Of a stretch of DNA of 64,000 nt, positions 26,144 to 33,866 are shown in pieces. The stretch covers positions 7,051,501 to 7,115,500 of the forward strand of contig NZ_CP029190.1 of the NCBI RefSeq assembly GCF_008642295.1, given 5' to 3'. Below the pieces are notes generated by a model that worked only from the letters and a program-made list of their open reading frames with translations, did not search any database and was not told where the DNA came from. Source of the DNA: Streptomyces venezuelae. Lineage in GTDB: Bacteria > Actinomycetota > Actinomycetes > Streptomycetales > Streptomycetaceae. Numbering within the stretch: position 1 is the stretch's first letter; each line of letters opens with the position of its first letter. A program made the position numbers and the translations under genes.

Positions 26144-27472
26144 GTGGACCAACCGGCCGAGATCGGCCGACGGGTGCAGCAGCTGCGCACCCGCGGCGGT
26201 ATGACCCAGCGGCAGCTCGCCGAGCCCGCCTACAGCGCGGCCTACATCTCCACCCTGGAGTCCGGCCGCGTCCGTCCCTCCGAAACGGCGCTGCGCTTCC
26301 TCGCCACCCGCCTCGGCACCACCTACGAGGAACTCGCCACCGGCCGCCCCGCCCACCTGGCCACCGAACTCAGGCTCGCCCTGACCGACGCGCAGCGGAC
26401 ACTGGCCACCGGCGCGGCCGACGAGGCGGCCGGCCACTACCGGAGCCTGCTCGCCGAGGCGGAACGCCTGGAACTGCCCGCAGAACAGGCCGAGGCGCAG
26501 CTGGGCCTCGGCGACTGCGCCCTGGAATCCGGTGAACTTCCCGCGGCACGCGGTCACTTCGCCGCGGCCGAGGCGCTGCTGTCCGGCGAACCACTGCCGC
26601 GCCGGGCCCGCGCCATCCGCGGCCGGGCCGTCGCCCACCTCCTCGCGGGGGAGCTCCGGTACGCCTGCTACCTGCTCGAATCGACCATCGAGGAGCTGGA
26701 AGCCCGCGGCCTGGCCGACCCCGAGGCGCTGGTGATGCTGTACGCGGCCGTCATCAGCCCGTACATCGACATGGGTGCGCACGCCCGCGCGGCCCATGCC
26801 GCCGAAACGGCCCTCGCCCTGGCCCCGCAGGTCGGCGATCCCGCCCTGGTGGCCGGGATGCACCGGCAGGTGGCCCGGACCTTCCTCGCCGAGGGGCGCA
26901 CCGCCGACGCCGACGCCTCGCTCGCCAAGGCCCAGTCGATGTACCGGCAGCTCCGGCTGGCCACCGACCTCGCGCACTGTCACTGGATGCGCGGCTACGT
27001 CAAGGCCCAGAGCGGAGAACTCACCGCTGCCGAGGAGGAGTTGCGTACGGCCCGGAGTATTCTCGCCGCCCGGCGGGCCGCCCTCTACACCGCACAGGTG
27101 GAGGTCGAGCTGGCCGATGTCCTGCGCCGCCTCGGCCGGCACGGGGAGGCCGCCGAGCTCCTGTCCGGCGTACTGGACCTGGACGACCACCACGGCGCCG
27201 TGCACGCCGGCGGGGCCCACCGGCTCCTCGGCCTCATGGCCGAGGAGCGCGGTGACACCGAAGCGGCCGAGGAGCACTACGTACGTGCCCTGGCCCTGCT
27301 GGAACGCAGCGGGGCCACCGGTGACCTCGCCGACCTGTGCCGGCTCCTGGGTGATCTGCTGCGCCGTGCGGGCCGGACCGAGGCCGCCCTCGACGCGTAC
27401 CGCACCGGCCTGGGCCACCGGGCCGCCATCGGCACCACCACCCTGGGCCCGGCTCCGCCCGGCCCCTGCTGA
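26144..27472 (+). CDS. XRE-family regulator with TPR domain
   Basis: This 442-residue protein has an XRE helix-turn-helix at about residues 6-65 (IGRRVQQLRTRGGMTQRQLAEPAYSAAYISTLESGRVRPSETALRFLATRLG). It then has about eight helical tetratricopeptide-like repeats rich in Ala, Leu and Glu. This layout resembles peptide- or small-molecule-sensing regulators of the RRNPP type, and Streptomyces has many orphan copies. It is divergent from a secreted M64 peptidase. The GTG start at 26144 follows an AGGGGG motif. Confidence 0.85.
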   Translation: MDQPAEIGRRVQQLRTRGGMTQRQLAEPAYSAAYISTLESGRVRPSETALRFLATRLGTTYEELATGRPAHLATELRLALTDAQRTLATGAADEAAGHYRSLLAEAERLELPAEQAEAQLGLGDCALESGELPAARGHFAAAEALLSGEPLPRRARAIRGRAVAHLLAGELRYACYLLESTIEELEARGLADPEALVMLYAAVISPYIDMGAHARAAHAAETALALAPQVGDPALVAGMHRQVARTFLAEGRTADADASLAKAQSMYRQLRLATDLAHCHWMRGYVKAQSGELTAAEEELRTARSILAARRAALYTAQVEVELADVLRRLGRHGEAAELLSGVLDLDDHHGAVHAGGAHRLLGLMAEERGDTEAAEEHYVRALALLERSGATGDLADLCRLLGDLLRRAGRTEAALDAYRTGLGHRAAIGTTTLGPAPPGPC

Positions 27473-27499
27473 GCGCTGCGGCGGTGGCGGTGGCAGTGG

Positions 27500-28942
27500 T
27501 TACGGCCGGGCCAGGATGTCGGCCATCCGGTGCGCGTAGATCACCCGCCCGCAGGGGGAGCCGGTGTCCGTGCAGGTCGCGTCCGCGGTGTCCATCCGGT
27601 GCTCGGACAGGGACCAGAGGTACTGTGTGCCGCCGCCCGGCCGGCTCTGCCCGTGCTCGACGTACAGGTCCTCGGGGCCGACGGCATTGGTGATGTTGCC
27701 GCCGAGGTCCACCAGCCGGGCCCCGGAGACCTGGGCGCGCCGCAGGCTGCCGCTGTTGTTGAGGTAGCTGCGGTTGAAGTAGTACACACCGTTGTAGCGG
27801 GCCGCGCCCTGGGTGAGGTCACGGGGCAGGTGGAACGCGCTCGTTGCGGCGACCGTGCCGTTCACCGTCTTGAGCAGTCCGGTGGTGTCGTCGATCGGCA
27901 GCGCACCGACCCGCCCCTTCTCGGGGTGGTTCTCGTCGGAGTTGCAGTACTCGCCCATGATCAGCGCCGGTGCCGCGGGGTCGCTGCGGTCGACCGATAT
28001 GTACGAGGCCTTCGGCGCGCCGGTCGCCACACAGGTCCCGTCGGAGGTGTTGCCCTGGGCGCCGGCGAACGTGTAGGAGGCCACCTGCGGCATCACATAG
28101 CGGTAGGTGTGGCTGTAGTAGACGTTGTTCTGCCGGCCGATCTTCGTCTCGTCCCGGACGTTGCTCTTCAGTCCGTCGAGGGTGGTGTCGTCCGCCGAGG
28201 CGTCCTGGTCGGGGTTGAGGTCCAGGACCGCACGCATGTCGAAGACCCGCAGGCCCTTCAGGGTGTCCGCGACGTAGAGGTGGTTCTTGTACCAGGCGAT
28301 GCCTCCGGCGTGGACGTCGACGGCCCGGTAGGAGATGTGCCGGTAGGAGTTGTAGTACGGCTCGACCAGCAGGACATGGCGGTACCGGCGGCCCTCGGGG
28401 TCGCCGGGTACCGCGGTCTCCGGGTCGAGGAACGACAGCCGGACTCCCTTGTCGTGGCAGGTGGCGGGGTCCGACTCGCACAGGGCCTGGCCCGCCTTGT
28501 CGTACCAGGCGGTGACCAACGGCTTGCGGGTGCCCCAGAGTTCGTCGGCCTGGGCGTCCGAAACACCGGTGATGCCCTGGGGTATCCATTCCCGGGTGTC
28601 GGAGTCGCCGCCGTCCCAGCAGAACTTCCGCGCCGGGGCGAGGACCGTGCCGCTGTCGCCCGTACCGAAGGGGTCGGCGGTGCAGGAAGTGCCCGTCTTC
28701 GCAACCCGGTTGCCCTGGTCGAGAAGGGCCTGGACGCCCTGCGTGGGGAGGGCCGCCTTCAGGGCGGCCACCTGGCCGTTCAGATCAGGCCCGGGCTTGA
28801 GGTTGAAGGAGGAGGCGACGGCCGGGTCGCCCGGGGCGGCCTGCGCGGGGGAGCCGGCCACCGGAACGGCGAGGACCGCCGCGGCCAGCACGGCGGCCCA
28901 ACTGGCAGGCCGGAAAACGGGAATACGGGTGGACCAAGTCAT
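27500..28942 (-). CDS. secreted protein with propeller-like repeats
   Basis: This 480-residue exported protein has a signal peptide (IPVFRPASWAAVLAAAVLAVPVAG, cleavage near AQA). The body contains short repeated elements such as GGIAWYKNHLYVADTLKGLRVFDMRAVLDL, resembling blades of a beta-propeller (LVIVD or NHL-like), and six or more Cys that may form disulfides after export. It has no catalytic motif I recognise. Homologues are common in Streptomyces as hypothetical secreted proteins. The ATG at 28942 puts the hydrophobic core at the expected distance; its Shine-Dalgarno is poor. It is convergent with the XRE-TPR gene. Confidence 0.7.
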   Translation of the reverse strand: MTWSTRIPVFRPASWAAVLAAAVLAVPVAGSPAQAAPGDPAVASSFNLKPGPDLNGQVAALKAALPTQGVQALLDQGNRVAKTGTSCTADPFGTGDSGTVLAPARKFCWDGGDSDTREWIPQGITGVSDAQADELWGTRKPLVTAWYDKAGQALCESDPATCHDKGVRLSFLDPETAVPGDPEGRRYRHVLLVEPYYNSYRHISYRAVDVHAGGIAWYKNHLYVADTLKGLRVFDMRAVLDLNPDQDASADDTTLDGLKSNVRDETKIGRQNNVYYSHTYRYVMPQVASYTFAGAQGNTSDGTCVATGAPKASYISVDRSDPAAPALIMGEYCNSDENHPEKGRVGALPIDDTTGLLKTVNGTVAATSAFHLPRDLTQGAARYNGVYYFNRSYLNNSGSLRRAQVSGARLVDLGGNITNAVGPEDLYVEHGQSRPGGGTQYLWSLSEHRMDTADATCTDTGSPCGRVIYAHRMADILARP

Positions 28943-29010
28943 TCCGTGATCATTCCAACCCGGAGGTTCCCGCGTCCAGCGACAGTGGTCCGGGACCGGT
29001 GCTCCTCGCG

Positions 29011-29054
29011 CCATGTCAAGAAACCTTGACACCATGTCAAGCCTTGCTTACTTT
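29011..29054 (+). promoter_or_regulatory. promoter with 21-bp-spaced CCATGTCAAG operator repeats
   Basis: A -35 TTGACA (29026-29031) and a -10 TACTTT (29049-29054) are separated by exactly 17 bp. CCATGTCAAG occurs at 29011-29020 and 29032-29041, 21 bp (two helical turns) apart. The first copy also forms TGTCAAG-AAAC-CTTGACA, a perfect inverted repeat (29014-29031) covering the -35. The operon downstream encodes its own XRE regulator, so auto-repression is the simplest reading. Confidence 0.7.
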
Positions 29055-29094
29055 CAAGGTGTCAAAGGTTCTTTACATGGCAGCGGGAGCGTTC

Positions 29095-29526
29095 ATGCCC
29101 CTCGAAGAGAAACGTGCCTGGAGTATGGGCCTGGTCACGATGGCCGCCTACCTCGGCTACCTGGCGGCGGTCCTCGGCCGGACGGACGGTGACGCCGGCT
29201 TCACGCAACTTCCCTATATATCGCCGATGTTGTCGTCCATCGGCGCTGCGATCGGCGCCTCGATCCTGATCCACATCGTGCTGGACCTCACCTCGGGGGA
29301 GCGCGGGCAGAAGACCGACCAACGGGACCGGGAGATCGGCCGGTTCGGGGAACACGCCGGCCAGGCGTTCGTGGTCATCGGCGCGGTCGCGGCACTGGTC
29401 ATGGCGATGGCCGAGGTGGACCACTTCTGGATCGCCAACGCCGTCTACCTGGCCTTTGCCCTGTCCGCGGTGCTCGGCTCCGCAGCCAGAATCTTCGCAT
29501 ACCGCCGGGGCTTCCAGCCGTGGTGA
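29095..29526 (+). CDS. four-helix membrane protein in XRE-regulated operon
   Basis: This 143-residue protein has four hydrophobic segments (LVTMAAYLGYLAAVL, MLSSIGAAIGASILIHIVL, FVVIGAVAALVMAMA, AVYLAFALSAVLGSAA) separated by charged loops. The pattern is common to small membrane proteins paired with short XRE regulators. Transport or sensing is unknown. GGGAGC lies 5-9 bases before the ATG at 29095; an earlier ATG at 29077 is possible. Its stop overlaps the regulator start by 4 bases. Confidence 0.75.
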   Translation: MPLEEKRAWSMGLVTMAAYLGYLAAVLGRTDGDAGFTQLPYISPMLSSIGAAIGASILIHIVLDLTSGERGQKTDQRDREIGRFGEHAGQAFVVIGAVAALVMAMAEVDHFWIANAVYLAFALSAVLGSAARIFAYRRGFQPW

Positions 29527-29762
29527 AGTCCACCAGGATCACCAACAGCATCCGGTCCCTGCGGTTCGCCCACGGCGAGATGACCCAGGCACAACTGGCC
29601 GAGCACATCGGCGTGACCCGGCAGACCGTCATCGCCATCGAGAAGGGCCGCTATTCCCCCTCCCTCGAGATGGCCTTCCAGATCGCCCGGGTCTTCAAGG
29701 TCTCCCTCGAAGAGGTCTTCCAGTACCCGGACCATGTGAACGACGAGGAGGAGTCACCGTGA
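29523..29762 (+). CDS. short XRE-family transcriptional regulator
   Basis: This 79-residue helix-turn-helix protein (SLRFAHGEMTQAQLAEHIGVTRQTVIAIEKGRYSPSLEMAFQIARVFKVSLEEVF) belongs to the compact YozG/XRE type often coupled to a membrane protein. Tandem GTG codons at 29520 and 29523 both could start; the second makes a GTGA 4-base overlap with the upstream stop. It ends in a GTGA overlap with the next gene. It probably binds the repeats at 29011-29041. Confidence 0.87.
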   Translation: MKSTRITNSIRSLRFAHGEMTQAQLAEHIGVTRQTVIAIEKGRYSPSLEMAFQIARVFKVSLEEVFQYPDHVNDEEESP

Positions 29763-30745
29763 AGGCGATCGTGCAGGACGTGTACGGCTCCGCGGACGTG
29801 CTCCGGCTCGCGGAGGTGGACCGGCCCGCACCCCGCGACGACGAGGTCCTCGTCCGGGTGCACGCAGCCGGGGTGGACGCCGGGGTCTGGCACCTCATGA
29901 CGGGTCTGCCCCGCCTGCTCCGGCCGGCCTACGGACTGCGCAGGCCCCGTCACCGCACCCCCGGCATGGACCTCGCGGGACGGGTCGAGGCGGTCGGCCG
30001 GAACGTCACCCGGTTCCGGCCGGGCGACGAGGTGTTCGGGATCGGCCGCGGCACCTTCGCCGAGTACGCCTGCGCCCCCGAGCGCAAACTCGCGCCGAAA
30101 CCCGCCGGCCTCACCTTCGAACAGGCCGCTGCGGTCCCGGCGTCCGCCCTCACCGCCCTCCAGGCCCTGCGGGACCGGGGGCAGGTGCGCCCGGGCGCGA
30201 AGGTCCTGGTCATCGGCGCCGCCGGGGGAGTGGGCACGTACGCGGTACAGCTGGCCCGGGCGCTCGGCGCCGAGGTCACCGGCGTGTGCAGCACGGGCAA
30301 GACCGCGCTGGTCCGCTCGATCGGCGCGGACCATGTGGTCGACTACACCCGCGAGGACATCACGGACGGCACCCGCCGCTACGACCTCATCCTCGACATC
30401 GCGGGAAACCGCCGGCTGTCACGCCTGCGGCGGGCCCTCACCCCCACCGGCACGCTCGTCCTCGTCGGCGGTGACGGCGGTCCTTGGCTGGGCGGCACCG
30501 ACCGGCTGCTCCGCGCCCCGCTGCTGTCCGCGGTCGTGCGTCAGCGGCTGCGGGTGCTGGTCTCGGCGGAGCGCCACCAGGACCTGCTGGTCCTGACCGG
30601 GCTCATCGAGTCCGGGCGGGTGACACCGGTCGTCGACCGGACGTACCCGCTCGAAGAGACCCCCGAGGCCATCCGGCGGCTGGCGGACCGCCGGGCCCTC
30701 GGCAAGGTGGTCGTCACCGTGGTCAGTAGTCGAGCGAGTACGTGA
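29759..30745 (+). CDS. zinc-independent MDR oxidoreductase (quinone reductase-like)
   Basis: This 328-residue medium-chain dehydrogenase has an N-terminal GroES-like domain beginning VKAIVQDVYGSADVLRLAEVD and a Rossmann domain with VLVIGAAGGVGTYAVQLARALGAEV. The structural and catalytic zinc Cys/His sets of alcohol dehydrogenases are missing, as in NAD(P)H:quinone reductases. Its start overlaps the XRE regulator stop by 4 bases, so all three genes of this operon are translationally coupled. A role in redox stress is possible. Its end overlaps the convergent gene by 23 bases. Confidence 0.88.
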   Translation: MKAIVQDVYGSADVLRLAEVDRPAPRDDEVLVRVHAAGVDAGVWHLMTGLPRLLRPAYGLRRPRHRTPGMDLAGRVEAVGRNVTRFRPGDEVFGIGRGTFAEYACAPERKLAPKPAGLTFEQAAAVPASALTALQALRDRGQVRPGAKVLVIGAAGGVGTYAVQLARALGAEVTGVCSTGKTALVRSIGADHVVDYTREDITDGTRRYDLILDIAGNRRLSRLRRALTPTGTLVLVGGDGGPWLGGTDRLLRAPLLSAVVRQRLRVLVSAERHQDLLVLTGLIESGRVTPVVDRTYPLEETPEAIRRLADRRALGKVVVTVVSSRAST

Positions 30746-31250
30746 CGTCCTTCGGGACCGGCGCGGGCGCGGTGTCGGTGTAGAGCAGCCGGATCGTGGT
30801 GAAGCGCAGGGTGTCGGGGTGCTCGGGCCAGGGCTTCGGATGGGCCAGGGTCACCGTCACCGGGTAGGGGTGGAAGCGGCCCGCTGCGCAGTAGGGGCGG
30901 CAGTCGTTCACCAGGTCGGTGCCGGTGGCCGTCGCGGTCCGTGGCCCCCAGTTCTCCCAGCGCAGCCGGACGAGCTGGTTGTTGCCGTCTCCGCAGGCCA
31001 GCAGGTACTGCTCGGGGCGTACCTGGGGTTTGGAGAAGCAGTCGACGACCACGACCGGCGCCGGGGCGGGCCGGGGCGTCTGCGCGGCACCCGGCGCGGC
31101 GCCCGCGGTCAGGACCGCCGCGGCGCCGCAGAGCAGTGCGGCCGTCCGCAGCGCGGACGCGGACCGGGATGCGCGCGACCGGGATGCGCGCGACCGGGAT
31201 GTGCGCGACCGGGATGTGCGTGTGGGCCTGCCGTCTCCTGAAGTGTCCAC
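30723..31250 (-). CDS. secreted hypothetical protein with SR-repeat N-region
   Basis: This 175-residue protein has an unusual signal peptide: its n-region is built of 5-residue repeats rich in Ser and Arg (SRTSR, SRASR) encoded by 15-bp DNA repeats. It is followed by the hydrophobic core LRTAALLCGAAAVLTAGAA. The mature part contains Cys pairs (DCFSK, LLACGDG, NDCRPYC), probably disulfide-bonded, and ends in a beta-rich stretch. No family is recognised. It is convergent with, and overlaps by 23 bases, the quinone-reductase-like gene. Confidence 0.65.
   Translation of the reverse strand: MDTSGDGRPTRTSRSRTSRSRASRSRASRSASALRTAALLCGAAAVLTAGAAPGAAQTPRPAPAPVVVVDCFSKPQVRPEQYLLACGDGNNQLVRLRWENWGPRTATATGTDLVNDCRPYCAAGRFHPYPVTVTLAHPKPWPEHPDTLRFTTIRLLYTDTAPAPVPKDVTYSLDY
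31162..31221. repeat. four tandem 15-bp repeats
   Basis: Four tandem units of GACCGGGATGCGCGC lie at 31162, 31177, 31192 and 31207. The last two have T at position 11 and the last ends in T. They encode the Ser-Arg repeats of the signal peptide n-region on the minus strand. Confidence 0.9.
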
Positions 31251-31350
31251 GGGACCCTCCTCGCCCGTCCGTCACGGCCATGCCCAGCTTCCCCCATCCG
31301 GACCAACCCCGCACCCGCTGGGCCCCGCGCCCCCGCCGCCGCCCTCGCCC

Positions 31351-31848
31351 TCACCTGTCCTGCAGGGCCGCCTCCGGACGGTCGTCTTCCGCCAGCGCCC
31401 GGCGCCAGATGAACAGGGCCAGCGCCATCACCAGGATCAGCCCCGTCAGGATGAGCAGCTCGATGCCCTGCACCTTCCACTGGAACGACTGCTCCGACTC
31501 CGCGGTCACGATGAGCACCTTCCGGACGCCCGCGATCATGCCGACCACCAGGAAGGGTTCCGCGTTCAGCGTCCGGTTGCGGATGGTCAGGCGCACCGTG
31601 TGCAGCAGCTCGGCCACGATGAACAGCACCAGGCTGCTGTCCAGCGCCGTCAACACGATCGCCTGCTCGTCGTACGGCCCTCTGATGGCGTTCACGACAT
31701 CGCTGACGACTCCGAACGCCAGCAGGGCGGCCAGCAGCACCAGGAACGCCGCGACGACCAGGTGAATGGCGTCCTCGGCCACCTGCAGGGCGCTCTGCAC
31801 CCGGGCGCCCCGGATCTTGTCGGACAAAGCAGCGGCCATGGACCGCAT
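31351..31848 (-). CDS. PsiE-like (phosphate-starvation-inducible) membrane protein
   Basis: This 165-residue protein has four membrane segments (HLVVAAFLVLLAALLAFGVV, LTALDSSLVLFIVAELLHTV, FLVVGMIAGVRKVLIV, LLILTGLILVMALALFIW). The middle region has the PsiE-family pattern DSSLVLFIVAELLHTVRLTIRNRTLNAEPFLVVGMIAGVRKVLI. The function is unknown; in E. coli the gene belongs to the Pho regulon. It is divergent from hypX, separated by 184 bp that should hold both promoters. Confidence 0.82.
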   Translation of the reverse strand: MRSMAAALSDKIRGARVQSALQVAEDAIHLVVAAFLVLLAALLAFGVVSDVVNAIRGPYDEQAIVLTALDSSLVLFIVAELLHTVRLTIRNRTLNAEPFLVVGMIAGVRKVLIVTAESEQSFQWKVQGIELLILTGLILVMALALFIWRRALAEDDRPEAALQDR

Positions 31849-32032
31849 GCTAGGTCCGCCGCCCCGGCCGCAGCTGCTCGCAGCGCCGGTGGGCGCCCGT
31901 CTGCTCGGCGTTCGTGTGACCTGACCGCCCGGGGTCGCCGCATTCGCCGCCGGGTGCCGCAGAATCGCAAGCGGCCGGAGCCCGTCCGGTCACCGCCACA
32001 AGCGGGCCGCCTGCCGGCACGGAGGGGTTGCC

Positions 32033-33826
32033 ATGCACATCCTGCTGGTCGCAAGTGCCTTCAACAGCCTCACCCAGCGCGTCCACGCCGAACTGCGCGA
32101 CCACGGCCACAGCCTGACGGTGTGCCTCGCCCACGACGACGCGTCCCTCCGTGAGACCGTCGCCCGCTGCGCACCGGACCTCGTCCTGGCGCCCATGCTG
32201 AAGCGGGCCATCCCCGAAGACGTATGGGCCGCCCACACCTGCCTCGTCGTCCATCCCGGCCCGGTGGGCGACCGCGGGCCCTCCTCCCTCGACTGGGCCG
32301 TCCACGAGGGCGCGACCCGCTGGGGCGTCACCGTGCTCCAGGCCAACGCCGAGATGGACGCGGGCGACGTATGGGCCTCGGAGGCCTGCCCCGTCCCGCC
32401 CGTGGGCAAGAGCGACCTGTACCGCAACGAGGTGTCCGACGCCGCCGTGGCAGCGGTGCTCTCGGCCGTGGAACGGTTCGCCTCCGGAACGTACATCCCC
32501 CGCCCACAGCGCGGCGGCACGGGCACCGGGGTCGCCGCGGTCACCGCCCGGACCAGGCCGTACTTCAGCCAGGGGCTCCGCCGTATCGACTGGGAGGCGG
32601 ACGGCACCGACACGGTCCTGCGCACGCTGCGCGCCGCCGACTCCCGGCCCGGGGTACTCGACGAACTGCTCGACGGCCAGTGGTTCCTGCACGGCGGGCA
32701 CCCCGAGGACCAACTCACCGGCCGCCCGGGGGAGCTGCTGGCCACCAGGAACGGGGCGGTCTGCCGGGCCACGGCCGACGGCGCCGTGTGGATCCCCGAG
32801 ATGCGGGCCCGGCGCGCCCCCGGAGGTCCCGCCACCGTCAAACTCCCGGCCGTCCTGGCACTCGGCGCCGAACGGCTGGGCCGGGTGCCCGGGCTGCGCG
32901 AACACCCGGCACCCGTGGACGACTCCGCGCGCCGGGGCCGCACCTGGTCCGACATCCGGTACCGGGAGGAGGGCGGAGCGGGCTTCCTCTCCTTCTCCTT
33001 CCCCGGCGGGGCCATGAGCACCGCGCACTGCCGCCGCCTCCTGGACGCCTACCGGGCGGCCTGCTCCCGGCCCACCTCGGTCCTGGTGCTCGGCGGCAGC
33101 CGGGACTTCTTCTCCAACGGGATCCATCTCAACGTCATCGAGGCGGCCGAGGACCCGGGAGCCGAATCCTGGGCCAACATCAACGCCATGGACGACCTCG
33201 TCGAGGCCGTCCTCACGACCACCGACCGGCTGGTGGTCGCCGCCGTGGGCGGCAACGCAGCCGCCGGCGGGGTGATGCTGGCCCTGGCCGCCGACGAGGT
33301 GTGGTGCAGGTCGGGGGCGGTCCTCAACCCGCACTACCGCCTGATGGGCCTGTACGGCTCGGAGTACTGGACCCACACCCTGCCCCGCCGGGTCGGTCCC
33401 GCCGCGGCCGGCCGGCTCACCCGGGAGGCCCTGCCGGTGAGCGCCGCGGCCGGGCAGCGGCTCGGCCTGGTGGACCGGACGCTGGCCTGCCCGCCGGAGG
33501 AGTTCGCCGGGGAGGTCCGCCGGCTCGCCACCCACCTGGCCGCATCACCCGCCACCCAGGCGAGGACCGCCGCCAAGAAGGGGGAGCGGGAGCGGCAGGA
33601 GGCGGACCGGCCGCTGGCCGCATACCGCGAGGAAGAACTGGCGCGGATGCACCGCACCTTCTTCGACCCGGAGGCCCCCTACCACGCGCTGCGCCGGGCG
33701 TTCGTACGCAAGGAGCCGGCCGGCGGAACGCCTCCGCACATCGGTGCGACGCTGCCCGGGCGGCCCGGTGGCGTGCTGTCGCGGGGTGACCGGCCGCCTG
33801 CTATCAAGAAGTGCGAAGGACGATAA
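32033..33826 (+). CDS. hypX: hydrogenase maturation protein HypX (CO-forming)
   Basis: This 597-residue two-domain protein has an N-terminal formyl-THF hydrolase/formyltransferase-like part (HPGPVGDRGPSSLDWAVHEG, H74, then AEMDAGDVWASE). The C-terminal part is enoyl-CoA hydratase/isomerase-like (LVLGGSRDFFSNGIHLNVIEAAEDPG, then GGNAAAGGVMLALAADEVWCR). HypX forms the active-site CO ligand from N10-formyl-tetrahydrofolate via formyl-CoA and is found in organisms that make hydrogenase in air. GGAGGGG precedes the ATG. It is the first gene of the block and ends 40 bases before hhyS, which fits an oxygen-tolerant group 1h enzyme. Confidence 0.93.
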   Translation: MHILLVASAFNSLTQRVHAELRDHGHSLTVCLAHDDASLRETVARCAPDLVLAPMLKRAIPEDVWAAHTCLVVHPGPVGDRGPSSLDWAVHEGATRWGVTVLQANAEMDAGDVWASEACPVPPVGKSDLYRNEVSDAAVAAVLSAVERFASGTYIPRPQRGGTGTGVAAVTARTRPYFSQGLRRIDWEADGTDTVLRTLRAADSRPGVLDELLDGQWFLHGGHPEDQLTGRPGELLATRNGAVCRATADGAVWIPEMRARRAPGGPATVKLPAVLALGAERLGRVPGLREHPAPVDDSARRGRTWSDIRYREEGGAGFLSFSFPGGAMSTAHCRRLLDAYRAACSRPTSVLVLGGSRDFFSNGIHLNVIEAAEDPGAESWANINAMDDLVEAVLTTTDRLVVAAVGGNAAAGGVMLALAADEVWCRSGAVLNPHYRLMGLYGSEYWTHTLPRRVGPAAAGRLTREALPVSAAAGQRLGLVDRTLACPPEEFAGEVRRLATHLAASPATQARTAAKKGERERQEADRPLAAYREEELARMHRTFFDPEAPYHALRRAFVRKEPAGGTPPHIGATLPGRPGGVLSRGDRPPAIKKCEGR

Positions 33827-33845
33827 CTCCTATTTTCATTGGATT

Positions 33846-33859
33846 CCTCCCTGAGGAGG
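33846..33859 (+). promoter_or_regulatory. hairpin covering the hhyS Shine-Dalgarno
   Basis: CCTCC (33846-33850) pairs with GGAGG (33855-33859) across CTGA. The GGAGG is the Shine-Dalgarno, 7 bases before the hhyS ATG. A five-pair GC-rich hairpin could reduce initiation. Confidence 0.35.
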
Positions 33860-33866
33860 CTGCGCG

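Noticed and set aside
24587..27418. 943-residue version of the M64 peptidase
   Set aside because: The upstream part is antisense to the XRE-TPR gene; the ATG at 25984 has a Shine-Dalgarno and is followed by a signal peptide.
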